Below, one piece after another: positions 30,708-38,910 of a DNA stretch of 40,396 bases. The stretch is from Chloroflexota bacterium (GTDB lineage Bacteria > Chloroflexota > Dehalococcoidia > Lucifugimonadales > UBA3495). The notes under the pieces were generated by a model that had not been told where the DNA came from, made no database searches, and saw only the letters and a list, made by a program, of their open reading frames with translations. The stretch is from the NCBI GenBank assembly GCA_009840175.1, contig VXOI01000256.1, positions 1 through 40,396 on the forward strand, in the 5' to 3' direction. Positions within the stretch are counted from its first letter, which is position 1, and each line of letters starts with the position of its first letter. The position numbers and the translations under genes are program-made.

Positions 30708-31295
30708 CTAAAGCTCCCGGAAGGTAGTGTAGCCCGCCGAGCCGGGAGCGTTGGGTCTGTCGTCGTCCGGCCCGGTGGGGCCGCCGCGGCGGGCCTTGGC
30801 GTTCCACTCTTCGATTCGCACCTCCACCAGGGCGGTCACGCCCAGATCGGATGCCGGCGGCGGGTTGTAGTCGCGTTCCAGCAGCCGGTCGGGGAAGTAG
30901 CGCTGCACCATTTGGTCGAAGAGCGCGAACTTCTCGTCGTGGCCGGTCACCTCGCGGGCCGTGCCGAACAGCACCACGCTGCGGTAGTTCATCGAGTGGT
31001 TCATCGCCTTGCGCGAGTACACCAGCCCGTCGGTCAGGGTGACCGTGACACAGACCGGCGCGCCCGATGCAAGTATCTCCAGCGCCCGGCTGCGAATCGA
31101 GCCGTGCAGGTACAGTCGGTCGGGCTGCTCGCTGTCGTAGTGGTATGAAAGGGGTATCACATAGGGTAGCCCGTCCTCTATGAACCCCACATGTGCCACG
31201 AAACCGGCGCTCAGGATTTCCGCGGCCTCTTCGGGCACCGCCCGCTCCGGGTGGTTCTTGATTCGTGTTCGCTCGCTGATTTGCAACTCTCTCAT
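30708..31295 (-). CDS. Pyridoxamine 5'-phosphate oxidase-like FMN protein (NimA-type)
   Basis: 195 residues. A split-barrel flavin fold: ILSAGFVAHVGFIEDGLPYVIPLSYHYDSEQPDRLYLHGSIRSRALEILASGAPVCVTVTLTDGLV, with the typical SYRSVVLFGTAREV strand (NYRSVVLFG here) and LFDQMVQRYFP. It is the group annotated as nitroimidazole-resistance or FMN-binding PNPOx-like proteins, which reduce a xenobiotic with FMN or F420. The actual cofactor cannot be fixed from sequence. RR-x-D-type endings are missing, and the C-terminus is long and polar. Confidence 0.85.
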   Translation of the reverse strand: MRELQISERTRIKNHPERAVPEEAAEILSAGFVAHVGFIEDGLPYVIPLSYHYDSEQPDRLYLHGSIRSRALEILASGAPVCVTVTLTDGLVYSRKAMNHSMNYRSVVLFGTAREVTGHDEKFALFDQMVQRYFPDRLLERDYNPPPASDLGVTALVEVRIEEWNAKARRGGPTGPDDDRPNAPGSAGYTTFREL

Positions 31296-31459
31296 CCTCG
31301 ATTTCCGCCAGCAACGGACCGTCGCCGTCCCCGCTGCTGGTCAAGTATCAAAAACAACCTGCTTTGGATTTTAGCACGGCTGCCACCGACTGCCACGCAA
31401 TTTGCCAGCCCCAACGCCGGGTTGCTAAGATGGCGGCAGTTTTCCGCGTATGAAAAATC

Positions 31460-31494
31460 CCCTCTCCCAGAGGGAGAGGGTCAGGGTGAGGGCG
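31460..31494. repeat. Palindromic repeat before the chlorite-dismutase-family gene
   Basis: CCCTCTCCCAGAGGGAGAGGG followed by TCAGGGTGAGGGCG. The terminal GTGAGGG sits 9 bases before ATG 31503 and is the only purine-rich stretch there. Confidence 0.75.
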
Positions 31495-31502
31495 CTTCTT
31501 TT

Positions 31503-32246
31503 ATGCCGCATCACGAGGAACAACAGACACGGCGCGATTTCGTCAAGTACACTTTCTTCAAGGTTGATCCGAAGTGGCGGGCGCCTGCCAGGTACGACTT
31601 CGTTGGCCCCGAAATCTCGGAAAACCGGCCCAGCCCGGCCAAGATGAAGGCCGAGTTCGCCGCCGTCCTCGATGAGTTCTCCGGCCGGGTGGACGTTTCC
31701 AGCTACAGCCTGGTGGGAACGCGGGGCGATGCCGACTTGATGTTGTGGATGGTCAGCCCGGCGCTGGAGGCCATCAACGAGCTGGCTGCCCAGCTCAACC
31801 GCACGGCGCTGGCCCCCTTCCTCTCAACGCCCTATTCCTACCTGGCGATGACCCGCCGCTCTCCCTACGTGGTCAACCACCGCCACGAGGGGCAGGAAGG
31901 CACGTCGTCCACCATGCGCATGGTGGGGCGCAAGTACCTGTTCGTCTACCCCTTCGTCAAGACCCACGACTGGTATCAACTCCCCAAGGAGGAGCGGCAG
32001 GAGCTGATGAACGAGCACTTCGTCATCGGCCACAAGTACCCCGACGTGAAAATCAGCACAGCCTACTCCTTCGGCCTGGACGACCAGGAGTTCGTGCTGG
32101 GCTTCGAGACCGACGACCCGTCCAACTTCCTGGACCTGGTGATGGAGCTGCGGGAGTCCAAGGCGCGACCTTACACCCTGCTGGACACCCCCATATTCTC
32201 CTGCATCAGCAAGCCCATCGCGGCCTGCCTGGACGATCTGGGGTAG
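31503..32246 (+). CDS. Chlorite dismutase-family heme protein (coproheme decarboxylase-like)
   Basis: 247 residues from ATG 31503; a longer reading from 31191 is not protein-like. The fold is read from RRDFVKYTFFKVDPKWRAP, YSLVGTRGDADLMLWMVSP, YSYLAMTRRSPY, KYLFVYPFVKTHDWYQLPKEERQELMNEHFVIGHKYPDVKISTAYSFGLDDQEFVLGFETDDPSNFLDLVMELRES. His177 in IGHKYPD is the expected proximal heme ligand. Most such proteins of this length are HemQ/ChdC, which turns coproheme into heme b. True chlorite dismutases carry a distal Arg I could not place. A palindromic repeat supplies its ribosome site. Confidence 0.86.
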   Translation: MPHHEEQQTRRDFVKYTFFKVDPKWRAPARYDFVGPEISENRPSPAKMKAEFAAVLDEFSGRVDVSSYSLVGTRGDADLMLWMVSPALEAINELAAQLNRTALAPFLSTPYSYLAMTRRSPYVVNHRHEGQEGTSSTMRMVGRKYLFVYPFVKTHDWYQLPKEERQELMNEHFVIGHKYPDVKISTAYSFGLDDQEFVLGFETDDPSNFLDLVMELRESKARPYTLLDTPIFSCISKPIAACLDDLG

Positions 32247-32308
32247 AAAGGACTTCCTCTCCCTCCGGGGCAGGGTTAGGATGGGGGCGTAGCTAGGGCA
32301 ACAGTTTT

Positions 32309-32333
32309 AGGGGCGGGCAACATACCCGCCCCT
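32309..32333. terminator. Hairpin between convergent genes
   Basis: AGGGGCGGG (32309-32317) and CCCGCCCCT (32325-32333) form a perfect 9-bp stem with a 7-base loop between the chlorite-dismutase-family gene and the convergent ferredoxin gene. No T-run, so strength is uncertain. A degenerate palindromic repeat precedes it (32256-32289). Confidence 0.45.
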
Positions 32334-32373
32334 ATGATGTTCCATGGGGAATCGAGACGACTCGGGGCGAAGG

Positions 32374-32643
32374 CTACTTCCGCTTCATCTCGGCGGGATC
32401 GGTGTTCTTGAAGTAGTCGTAGTTCTTGGCGATGTAGTCCTGCCACTCAGCGGGAACGGAATCCTCGGCGAAGATGGCGGTGACGGGACAGACCGGCTCG
32501 CAGGCGGCGCAGTCGATACACTCGTCGGGGCTGATGTAGTACTGGTCGTCTTCGTCGCGGGTGTAGATGCAGTCCACCGGGCAGACATCGACACAAGCGG
32601 AGTCTTTCAGGCCAACACAGGGCTCAGCGATGATGTAGGTCAT
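32374..32643 (-). CDS. 7Fe-type ferredoxin
   Basis: 89 residues, acidic. Cysteines at 9, 17, 21, 25, 42, 45, 48 and 52: C9/C17/C52 fit the [3Fe-4S] set, and C21, C42, C45, C48 the [4Fe-4S] set, the FdxA pattern (CVDVCPVDCIY and CIDCAACEPVCP). The C-terminus DYFKNTDPAEMKRK is typical. An electron carrier for redox enzymes. A single-gene transcript here. Confidence 0.92.
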   Translation of the reverse strand: MTYIIAEPCVGLKDSACVDVCPVDCIYTRDEDDQYYISPDECIDCAACEPVCPVTAIFAEDSVPAEWQDYIAKNYDYFKNTDPAEMKRK

Positions 32644-32766
32644 TGCGGTCGGCTCTCTTCAAGGATTCGCGCCGGATTCGCTTAACCGCAGGCGGGGCGG
32701 TCAAGAACCGGGCACGCGGAGATTATAGCACAGCGCAAGGCGTTTGCAATAAGCTCGCGGCGGCTC

Positions 32767-32900
32767 CAGGGCCTTTCGATTATTCCCTCTCCCTCTGGGA
32801 GAGGGTTAGGGTGAGGGCGTCCTCTCCAATTGCGTAACTCCAATCCTGTTCATCCTTTAATCCTGAAAATCCTGATTCAGACAATAATCGAAAGGCCCTG
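32767..32900. mobile_element. MITE-like element, copy 2
   Basis: Begins CAGGGCCTTTCGATTAT (32767-32783) and ends ATAATCGAAAGGCCCTG (32884-32900). Flanked by GCGGCGGCTC (32757-32766) and the same 10 bases at 32900-32909, a target duplication with a sequence unlike copy 1. It carries a palindromic repeat (32785-32819) and the CATCCTTTAATCCTGAAAAT segment shared with copy 1. Confidence 0.72.
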
Positions 32901-32945
32901 CGGCGGCTCCGTCGCAGGCGCTGAGACTGTGGCTTCGCCGGTCGT

Positions 32946-33386
32946 TTACAGCACCAATCCGTAGGCCCGCTTTTTGATGGAAAGGTTGACAAAGGTTTGC
33001 GTGCCTTGTACGCCGTCCACCACGCCAACCTTCGTGCGGAGAAAGTTTCCTAGGTTTTCCGCCGACTCCAGCCCGGCCCACACGAAAACGTCAAAGGAGC
33101 CGGTGGTTATGGCTACGTAGTGAGCCTCTTCCATGGCAGATATGGCATCGGCGACCGCGTCGGACTTTCCAGGCCCGGTGGAAATGCCGATAAGGGCAGT
33201 GGTGGCGTAACCGAGCTTCTCCAGGTTGGGCACCGCGATAACTTTCACCACGTCCTCTTTGACCAGTCGCCTTAGTCGGCGGCGCACCGTCCCTTCGCTG
33301 ACTCCCACTTCGCGGGCAATCTTGGCGTTGGAGGCTCTTCCATCCAGTTGCAACAGGGCTATAATTTTGCGGTCCAGCTCGTCCAT
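32946..33386 (-). CDS. Lrp/AsnC-family transcription regulator
   Basis: 146 residues from ATG 33384-33386, with GGGAG 9 bases upstream; an upstream in-frame start at 33452 lacks one. DNA-binding helix-turn-helix DELDRKIIALLQLDGRASNAKIAREVGVSEGTVRRRLRRLVKEDVV (residues 2-47), then the RAM ligand-binding domain ALIGISTGPGKSDAVADAISAMEEAHYVAITTGSFDVFVWAGLESAENLGNFLRTKV. Lrp-type regulators form octamers and often bind amino acids. Two ATAGCG-x-ATTTC boxes, at 33525 and 33555, are a candidate binding site upstream. Confidence 0.9.
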   Translation of the reverse strand: MDELDRKIIALLQLDGRASNAKIAREVGVSEGTVRRRLRRLVKEDVVKVIAVPNLEKLGYATTALIGISTGPGKSDAVADAISAMEEAHYVAITTGSFDVFVWAGLESAENLGNFLRTKVGVVDGVQGTQTFVNLSIKKRAYGLVL

Positions 33387-33524
33387 TGCGCTATGCTCCC
33401 TTTTGCTCAGATAGCGCCCGCGTGAGAAACTTGGCGGGATCACTTCCGTCATCAGTCCTACGCAGGGTCACCTTGGGCGGTTTGCCACGATGGAACATCA
33501 TATTTCCGACTTTCCGGGGTGTCA

Positions 33525-33569
33525 ATAGCGAATTTCACCTTTACGCAGTATATTATAGCGCATTTCGCT
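33525..33569 (-). promoter_or_regulatory. Repeated ATAGCGnATTTC boxes upstream of the Lrp gene
   Basis: ATAGCGAATTTCAC at 33525 and ATAGCGCATTTCGC at 33555 are 30 bases apart, about three helical turns. The second is an inverted repeat AGCG-CATTT-CGCT. They sit about 140-180 bases before the Lrp start at 33386 and could be an autoregulatory site (inference). Confidence 0.4.
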
Positions 33570-33980
33570 CAGAATAGGCAGCATTATGTCTGATTTGGTT
33601 ATCCCATACCTAATTTGCTCTGGATACCTTATTTTAGGCAACTCTTCCATTGATTCAGTACGGCAGCATTAACTACCGCGCCTTCCGCTTTATCAGTACT
33701 CCGCTTGATTATCAATCCCCGCGCCCGGATGGAGAAGGAATTTTCGTCCAGGTGTCGGTGGTCCCGGCCACGTTCCCAAGTATGGATTGTCTTTTCGGAT
33801 GTCGCGCAGTTACAATACGCTAATCTGGTGGCGAGGGATGCAACGGGGAAAGGCGGCGCATTCGGAATCGGCCGTTTTGCTCCACCGAGCGAGGAATAGG
33901 ATTCCAATCTCTCCCCTATACTCCGCCCGTGACTCCTTACTGCCCATCTTCCATTACCAAGATTAGCCGTTATCGCCGTT
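33570..33980. other. Non-coding gap between Lrp gene and miaB
   Basis: Lower-GC stretch with no convincing gene. A minus-strand frame (33629-33907) has no ribosome site and no recognisable motif. Just before miaB the sequence GCCGTTATCGCCGTTATG has a short direct repeat but no clear ribosome site. Confidence 0.4.
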
Positions 33981-35276
33981 ATGAACAGTTATCACATCTG
34001 GACCATCGGCTGTCAGATGAACACCGCAGATTCCGAGCGCCTTGCTTCAGCCTTGGAGCAGATGGGTTTGGAGTCAGCCGATAACGCCAGGGACGCCGAT
34101 GTGGTGGTCCTGAATTCCTGCGTGGTGCGGCAGTCGGCGGAAGACAAGGTGGTCGGCAACCTGGGAGCGGTGTCGCGGCTGAAGAAGCAGGATCCTGACC
34201 GGGTTATCGCCCTCATGGGCTGCATGGTGGGGCCGAAGTCGGACCAACTGGCCCGCCGCTTCCCCTACGTTGACGTGTTCATGCGCCCGCAGCAGTTCGA
34301 GCCGCTGCTGGACATGGTGGGCGAGCGGCTGAGCCTCGATTGGGAGGGCTGCGTCGGCAACCTGGCGCCTAGCCGTCCCGACGTTGCCTGCCACGTTCCC
34401 ATCATCCACGGCTGCGACCTGATGTGCACCTTCTGCATCATCCCTTATCGCCGGGGGCGGCAGGTGAGCCGTCCAGTGGATGAGGTGGCGCGGGAGGTGG
34501 AATTGCTGGTGTCGCGGGGCGTGAGGGAAGTCACCGTGCTGGGGCAGACGGTGGACGCCTACGGCCACGATCTACCGGACACAAACGGCGGGCGTCCCGA
34601 CCTGGCGACGCTGCTGACGCGGCTGAACGACGTGGACGGGCTTGAACGCATACGCTTCCTGACCTCGCACCCCAACTATATGAGCCGCAGCATCATCGAA
34701 GCCGTGGCCGAGCTGCCCAAGGTGTGCGAGCACATCAACCTGCCGGTACAGGCCGGGGACGACGAAGTGCTGGCCCGTATGCGCCGCAACTACACCCGCG
34801 CCGACTACATCGCGCTGGTGGAGGAAATCCGCGACACCGTACCGGGCGCGTCGCTCAGCACCGACATCATCGTCGGCTTCCCCGGAGAGACCGAAGCGCA
34901 GTTCCAGCGTACCCTGAAACTGGTGGAGCAACTGCGGATGGACAAGGTGCACTGCGCTGCCTATTCCACCCGCCCAGGAACCATAGCGGATCGAACCATG
35001 GAAGACGATATACCGCAGGCGGAGAAAACCAGCCGCCGCGAACGGATAGACGCCCTGCAACAAAGCATCCTCACCGAGATCAACGCCGAACTGGTCGGCA
35101 GCGAGTTCGAGGTACTGGTCGAGGCGAGGAACAAGGGCAAGTGGCAGGGCCGCACCCGTTCCAACAAGCTGGTGTTCTTCCCCATCGCAGAGGACGACGG
35201 AAACCGGCTGGGAGATATGGTCAACGTCAAGATTGACCGGGCCGGGCCATGGTCACTGCAAGGCCAACCGAAGTAG
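33981..35276 (+). CDS. miaB: tRNA methylthiotransferase MiaB
   Basis: 431 residues. It adds a methylthio group to i6A at position 37 of tRNA. The N-terminal cluster cysteines are Cys11 (TIGCQMN), Cys47 (NSCVVR) and Cys81 (MGCMVG). The radical-SAM cluster is Cys145, Cys149, Cys152 (HGCDLMCTFCIIPYRRGRQVSRP). STDIIVGFPGETE and the C-terminal TRAM-like part (SEFEVLVEARNKGKWQGRTRSNKLVFF) follow. CSYCIVPYVRG-type residues read CTFCIIPYRRG here, still the MiaB subgroup rather than RimO or MtaB. Confidence 0.94.
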   Translation: MNSYHIWTIGCQMNTADSERLASALEQMGLESADNARDADVVVLNSCVVRQSAEDKVVGNLGAVSRLKKQDPDRVIALMGCMVGPKSDQLARRFPYVDVFMRPQQFEPLLDMVGERLSLDWEGCVGNLAPSRPDVACHVPIIHGCDLMCTFCIIPYRRGRQVSRPVDEVAREVELLVSRGVREVTVLGQTVDAYGHDLPDTNGGRPDLATLLTRLNDVDGLERIRFLTSHPNYMSRSIIEAVAELPKVCEHINLPVQAGDDEVLARMRRNYTRADYIALVEEIRDTVPGASLSTDIIVGFPGETEAQFQRTLKLVEQLRMDKVHCAAYSTRPGTIADRTMEDDIPQAEKTSRRERIDALQQSILTEINAELVGSEFEVLVEARNKGKWQGRTRSNKLVFFPIAEDDGNRLGDMVNVKIDRAGPWSLQGQPK

Positions 35277-35350
35277 CATAGGATTGCGGAGCAGGGGAAG
35301 CGCAGTGAGACGAAACCCAGCTTTGCATTCCCATTGAGAGGGAATGGAAA

Positions 35351-36553
35351 ATGACAACCCGTCGCCGTCCCATCGTACCCATCACCGAGTTGGAACACTC
35401 GGCCTTCTGCAAGACGGAAGACGAACTGCCCGCTAAGCCCCTGGCCGAAGAACTGACCGTAAACGTCCGCTGGCAACAGATTCCCACCGATTACCTGCAC
35501 TACACCGCCGACGAGCTTGACGCCCGCATCCATGCCGCCAGGCAGAAGCTGGGCAGCTCGGTGACGGTGCTGGGCCACCACTACCAGCGCGAAGAGGTTA
35601 TCAAGTACGCTGACTTCCAGGGCGATTCCTTCCTGCTGTCGCAGCAGGCGGCCAGCAAGCCCGACGCCGACTACATCATCTTCTGCGGCGTGCACTTCAT
35701 GGCTGAGACTGCCTGCGTGCTGTCGGCGGAGCACCAGCGGGTCATCCTGCCCAACATCACCGCCGGCTGCTCCATGGCCGACATGGCGCCTATGGACGAC
35801 GTCGAGGACGCCTGGGACGACCTGATGGAAGTCCTGGGGCCGGGCGAAATAGTGCCGGTCACCTACATGAACTCCATCGCGGGCATCAAGGCCCTGTGCG
35901 GGCGCAACGACGGGGCCGTCTGCACCTCATCCAACGCCGACGCGGTGCTGAAGTGGGCCTTCGAGCAGGGCAGGCGGGTGTTATTCCTGCCCGACCAGCA
36001 CCTGGGACGCAACACGGCGCTGAAGATGGGCGTGCCGCTGGACGAGATGGTGGTCTGGAACCCCTTCCGCAACATGGGCGGCAACACGCCGGAGCAACTG
36101 CGCCGGGCGAAGATGGTGCTGTGGCAGGGGCACTGCTCGGTGCATACCCGTTTTACCGTCAAGCAGGTCGAGCTGGCCCGCCAGCGCTTCCCCGACGTCA
36201 ACGTGCTGGTGCATCCCGAGTGCGTGATGGAAACGGTACAGGCCGCCGACCTGGTTGGCTCCACCGAGTTCATCCGCAACCAGATAAACAACGCACCGTC
36301 GGGCAGCGTGTGGGCCGTGGGCACCGAGATCAGCCTGGTCAACCGTCTCGCCCTGAACAACCCCGACAAGACCGTCTTCTGCCTGGACCCGGTGACCTGC
36401 CCCTGCTCCACAATGTACCGCATCCACCCGGCCTATGTGCTGTGGGTGATGGAAGAGCTGCTGGAGGGCCGGGTGAGGAACGAGATCACTGTGCCGGAGG
36501 ACATCCGCCGCGAGGCGCTCGTGGCCCTGGACCGGATGCTGGCGCTGCGGTAG
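35351..36553 (+). CDS. nadA: Quinolinate synthase NadA
   Basis: 400 residues. Condenses iminoaspartate with dihydroxyacetone phosphate to quinolinate, the second step of NAD synthesis from aspartate. VTVLGHHYQREEVIKYADFQGDSFLLSQ, the cluster ligands in FCGVHFMAETACVL, HPECVM and DPVTCPCSTMYRIHP, and AGCSMADMAP are all present. It has about 40 extra N-terminal residues compared with short forms. Separated from nadC by a two-gene DUF4258/DUF2283-like cassette. No nadB is seen in the window. Confidence 0.95.
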   Translation: MTTRRRPIVPITELEHSAFCKTEDELPAKPLAEELTVNVRWQQIPTDYLHYTADELDARIHAARQKLGSSVTVLGHHYQREEVIKYADFQGDSFLLSQQAASKPDADYIIFCGVHFMAETACVLSAEHQRVILPNITAGCSMADMAPMDDVEDAWDDLMEVLGPGEIVPVTYMNSIAGIKALCGRNDGAVCTSSNADAVLKWAFEQGRRVLFLPDQHLGRNTALKMGVPLDEMVVWNPFRNMGGNTPEQLRRAKMVLWQGHCSVHTRFTVKQVELARQRFPDVNVLVHPECVMETVQAADLVGSTEFIRNQINNAPSGSVWAVGTEISLVNRLALNNPDKTVFCLDPVTCPCSTMYRIHPAYVLWVMEELLEGRVRNEITVPEDIRREALVALDRMLALR

Positions 36554-36594
36554 CGGACCCGCGATTGGTATTTCAATAGACTAGGAAACTCCGC

Positions 36595-36861
36595 TTGCAG
36601 TCTGACGGCGAATTGAGATTCTCTTGGTATTATCATGCCAGCAGGAGCAGGCACCCGGAAGTACCGGAAGAATGGATAGCTCGCGTATTGGCAAAGCCAA
36701 CCAAGAGCGAAATTCAGGGAGCAAGCACGGTATATTGGAGGCACATCAAAGAAAGGGGCCGCTGGCTTAAAGTGGTCGTAGAAGACGGAAGGGTGCATAA
36801 CTCGTACATTGACGGCAGGAATTATACCCGAGAATGGGATATCCCCGATGAAGACAGATGA
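36595..36861 (+). CDS. DUF4258-like putative toxin, cassette B
   Basis: 88 residues from TTG 36595, weakly preceded by AGGA. WYYHASRSRHPEVPEEWIARVLAKPTKSE ... VYWRHIKERGRWLKVVVEDGRVHNSYID aligns along its length with the gene at 16003. Both have a basic start, an amphipathic helix, 'L..PT', and a closing beta sheet. It ends 14 bases inside the next gene, ATG 36848, the DUF2283-like partner. A toxin role is inferred from gene order. Confidence 0.62.
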   Translation: MQSDGELRFSWYYHASRSRHPEVPEEWIARVLAKPTKSEIQGASTVYWRHIKERGRWLKVVVEDGRVHNSYIDGRNYTREWDIPDEDR

Positions 36862-37351
36862 CCCGCTGTATTACAGCGGACGAAAGTTGAGCGTTTCATA
36901 TTGCAGGAACACCGATACGCTCGAAATCCGCAACGGCGAAGGGGACGCTTACACTTACGCCGTTGCCGATGGTCTGACGGCCAATCTCGACGCGGATGGG
37001 GAAGTGGCCGGGTTCACTCTGGAAAATGCGCGGAATTTATTGCTGACCAAGTTGCTCAAGTATGAGAAAACGTCCATGAAGGACCGTTTGTACTACCGCC
37101 CTTCCGTGTTCTTTCCAGACACTCCTTCCAAGAATACGCGAAAGGAAGTGGGACGAAATACCAGAAATAGCCTCCAGGTTGCCTATTTCCCCGAAACCGA
37201 TACCCTGGACTTGTGGAATGAAGAGGGCGCCAGTTTCGGTTGGGATGTAGGAGCAATTTTGGTAGCCTTTTCCACTGACGAAGAAGGAAAGTGCATCAAG
37301 GGTTTCACGATGGATGGAGCGGCCCAAATGCTCTTGCCAACATTGAAATAG
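36848..37351 (+). CDS. Tandem DUF2283-like putative antitoxin, cassette B
   Basis: 167 residues from ATG 36848. Two copies of one domain: LSVSYCRNTDTLEIRNGEGDAYTYAVADGLTANLDADGEVAGFTLENARNLLL (about residues 13-66) and LQVAYFPETDTLDLWNEEGASFGWDVGAILVAFSTDEEGKCIKGFTMDGAAQMLL (about 110-163), joined by a basic linker. Cassette A has only one such domain. It could bind two toxin molecules or form its own dimer (inference). The stop lies 36 bases before the nadC start. Confidence 0.68.
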   Translation: MKTDDPLYYSGRKLSVSYCRNTDTLEIRNGEGDAYTYAVADGLTANLDADGEVAGFTLENARNLLLTKLLKYEKTSMKDRLYYRPSVFFPDTPSKNTRKEVGRNTRNSLQVAYFPETDTLDLWNEEGASFGWDVGAILVAFSTDEEGKCIKGFTMDGAAQMLLPTLK

Positions 37352-37386
37352 CACCACCTATCGGATTGTTGATTCAGGAGGTCCCC

Positions 37387-38244
37387 TTGCCCCAATTCCC
37401 CCCCGAAGTCTACGCCCTGATTGACGCGGCCATCGCCGAGGATCAGACCTTCAACGACCCCACCACCGCCGCGGTGGTGCCGCCGGAGATTCGCGGCGTC
37501 GGGATGCTGCGGGCCAAGGCCCACGGCGTGCTGGCTGGAGTCGAGGTGGGGCTGGCCGTGTTCCGGCGGGTGGAGCCGGAGCTGGAGCTGGAGGCTCTGC
37601 TGGCAGACGGCGCATCCCTGGCCCCCGGCGACAGCATCGCGCGGGTGGTCGGCCCGGCCGCGGGCATCCTGCAAGCCGAGCGCATTGCCCTGAACTTCAT
37701 GCAGCGCATGAGCGGCATTGCCAGCCTGACCAACCGCTACGTCCGCGCCGTCGAGGGCACCCGCTCGCGCATCGTGGACACCCGCAAGACCGCGCCGGGG
37801 CATCGCTACCTCGACAAGTATGCCGTGCGGGCCGGAGGCGGCTACAATCACCGCTACAACCTGGCCGACGGCATCCTGATAAAGGACAACCACATCGAGG
37901 CCAACCGCTTCCGGGAGATGGGTCTGCGGCAGGTAATCGAGTTGGCGTTGGAACGCGCGTCCCACACCATCCGCGTAGAGGTGGAAGTCGAGTCACTGGA
38001 GGCCGCCCGCGAGGCGCTGGACGCTGGCGCTCACATCATCATGCTGGACAATATGCCGGTGGACATGATGGGCGAGGCCATGGGTTTCATCGGCGACAAG
38101 GCCGTGGTCGAGGCGTCCGGCGGCATCAACTTCGACACCGTTCGCGCCGTGGCCGAGACCGGCGTACATCTCATATCAATCGGCGAACTGACCCACTCAA
38201 TGTCTGCCCTGGACATCAGCCTCGACCTGGAATTTGAGCAATAG
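37387..38244 (+). CDS. nadC: Nicotinate-nucleotide pyrophosphorylase NadC
   Basis: 285 residues from TTG 37387, since AGGAGG lies 5 bases before it; an upstream reading from 37291 overlaps the preceding gene. Converts quinolinate and PRPP to nicotinate mononucleotide. LNFMQRMSGIASLTNRYV, IVDTRKTAPGHRYLDKYAVRAGGGYNHRYNLADGILIKDNHI, VEVEVESLEAAREALDAGAHIIMLDNM and VVEASGGINFDTVRAVAETGVHLISIGELTHS are all canonical. The gene would form an operon with nadA but for the cassette in between. Confidence 0.95.
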   Translation: MPQFPPEVYALIDAAIAEDQTFNDPTTAAVVPPEIRGVGMLRAKAHGVLAGVEVGLAVFRRVEPELELEALLADGASLAPGDSIARVVGPAAGILQAERIALNFMQRMSGIASLTNRYVRAVEGTRSRIVDTRKTAPGHRYLDKYAVRAGGGYNHRYNLADGILIKDNHIEANRFREMGLRQVIELALERASHTIRVEVEVESLEAAREALDAGAHIIMLDNMPVDMMGEAMGFIGDKAVVEASGGINFDTVRAVAETGVHLISIGELTHSMSALDISLDLEFEQ

Positions 38245-38268
38245 TTCCCACTCCATACAGCCCCAATT

Positions 38269-38303
38269 CCCTCCCCCTTAGGGGGAGGGTCAGGGTTGGG
38301 GCG
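38269..38303. repeat. Palindromic repeat between nadC and the DinB-like gene
   Basis: CCCTCCCCCTTAGGGGGAGGG followed by TCAGGGTTGGGGCG, a diverged member of the GAGGGAGAGGG family. Confidence 0.65.
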
Positions 38304-38336
38304 AACCTCCCGCCAGCATCACCGAAAGGGGGAACC

Positions 38337-38867
38337 ATGGCCAATACCACCGACCCCATCAACCACTGCCTGCAACGTAATTGGGACATGATCGAGTCCG
38401 CCCTTGCCGGGATGGATGACGAGATGCTAACCCGCGCCCCTGCCGCCGAATGCAACTCCGCCGCCTGGATTCTGTGGCACCTCTCGCGGGTGATGGATAT
38501 GTTTGTCCACTATCGCCTTCAGGATGCCGAGCAGCTATGGACCAAGGACGGCTGGGCGGAGAAGTTCAACGTGCAGCCGGGCATCGAGGACCGGGGCGTG
38601 GGCTGGACCGCGGAGCAGGTGGCAGCGTGGACATCCCCCTCCCGCGATGTGCTGGAAGGCTACTACCACGCCGTCAATGACGCCATTCGCGCCTATCTGG
38701 CGCAGGTCAGCGAGGAGGAACTGGCCCGCGAGATTGTGCTTCCGCCGCTGCCGGAGCCGCGCACCATAGCCGCCTGCTTCGGGCAGGTGATGTGGGACAA
38801 CCTGGCCCACGGCGGCCAGATTGCCTACCTGCGGGGCCTCTTCCTCGGCATGGGCTGGCACCGCTGA
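38337..38867 (+). CDS. DinB-family protein
   Basis: 176 residues. ATG 38337 follows AAAGGGGGAACC. Four-helix bundle with the metal-binding pattern: NSAAWILWHLSRVMDMFVHYRL (His) and CFGQVMWDNLAHGGQIAYLRGLFLGMGW (His). DinB-like proteins often use bacillithiol or mycothiol in thiol transfer, but no activity can be assigned. Not linked by overlap to its neighbours. Confidence 0.85.
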   Translation: MANTTDPINHCLQRNWDMIESALAGMDDEMLTRAPAAECNSAAWILWHLSRVMDMFVHYRLQDAEQLWTKDGWAEKFNVQPGIEDRGVGWTAEQVAAWTSPSRDVLEGYYHAVNDAIRAYLAQVSEEELAREIVLPPLPEPRTIAACFGQVMWDNLAHGGQIAYLRGLFLGMGWHR

Positions 38868-38910
38868 TTGCTGATATGTGAGTGGAAAGCTAATCTCTGG
38901 AATGCTCTAG

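Noticed and set aside
31191-31502. Longer start for the chlorite-dismutase-family gene
   Set aside because: The extra part crosses a palindromic repeat and the antisense of the flavoprotein gene. It is not protein-like.
33629-33907. 92-residue minus-strand frame before miaB
   Set aside because: No ribosome site, no motif, and an upstream region without promoter features. Kept only as a gap remark.
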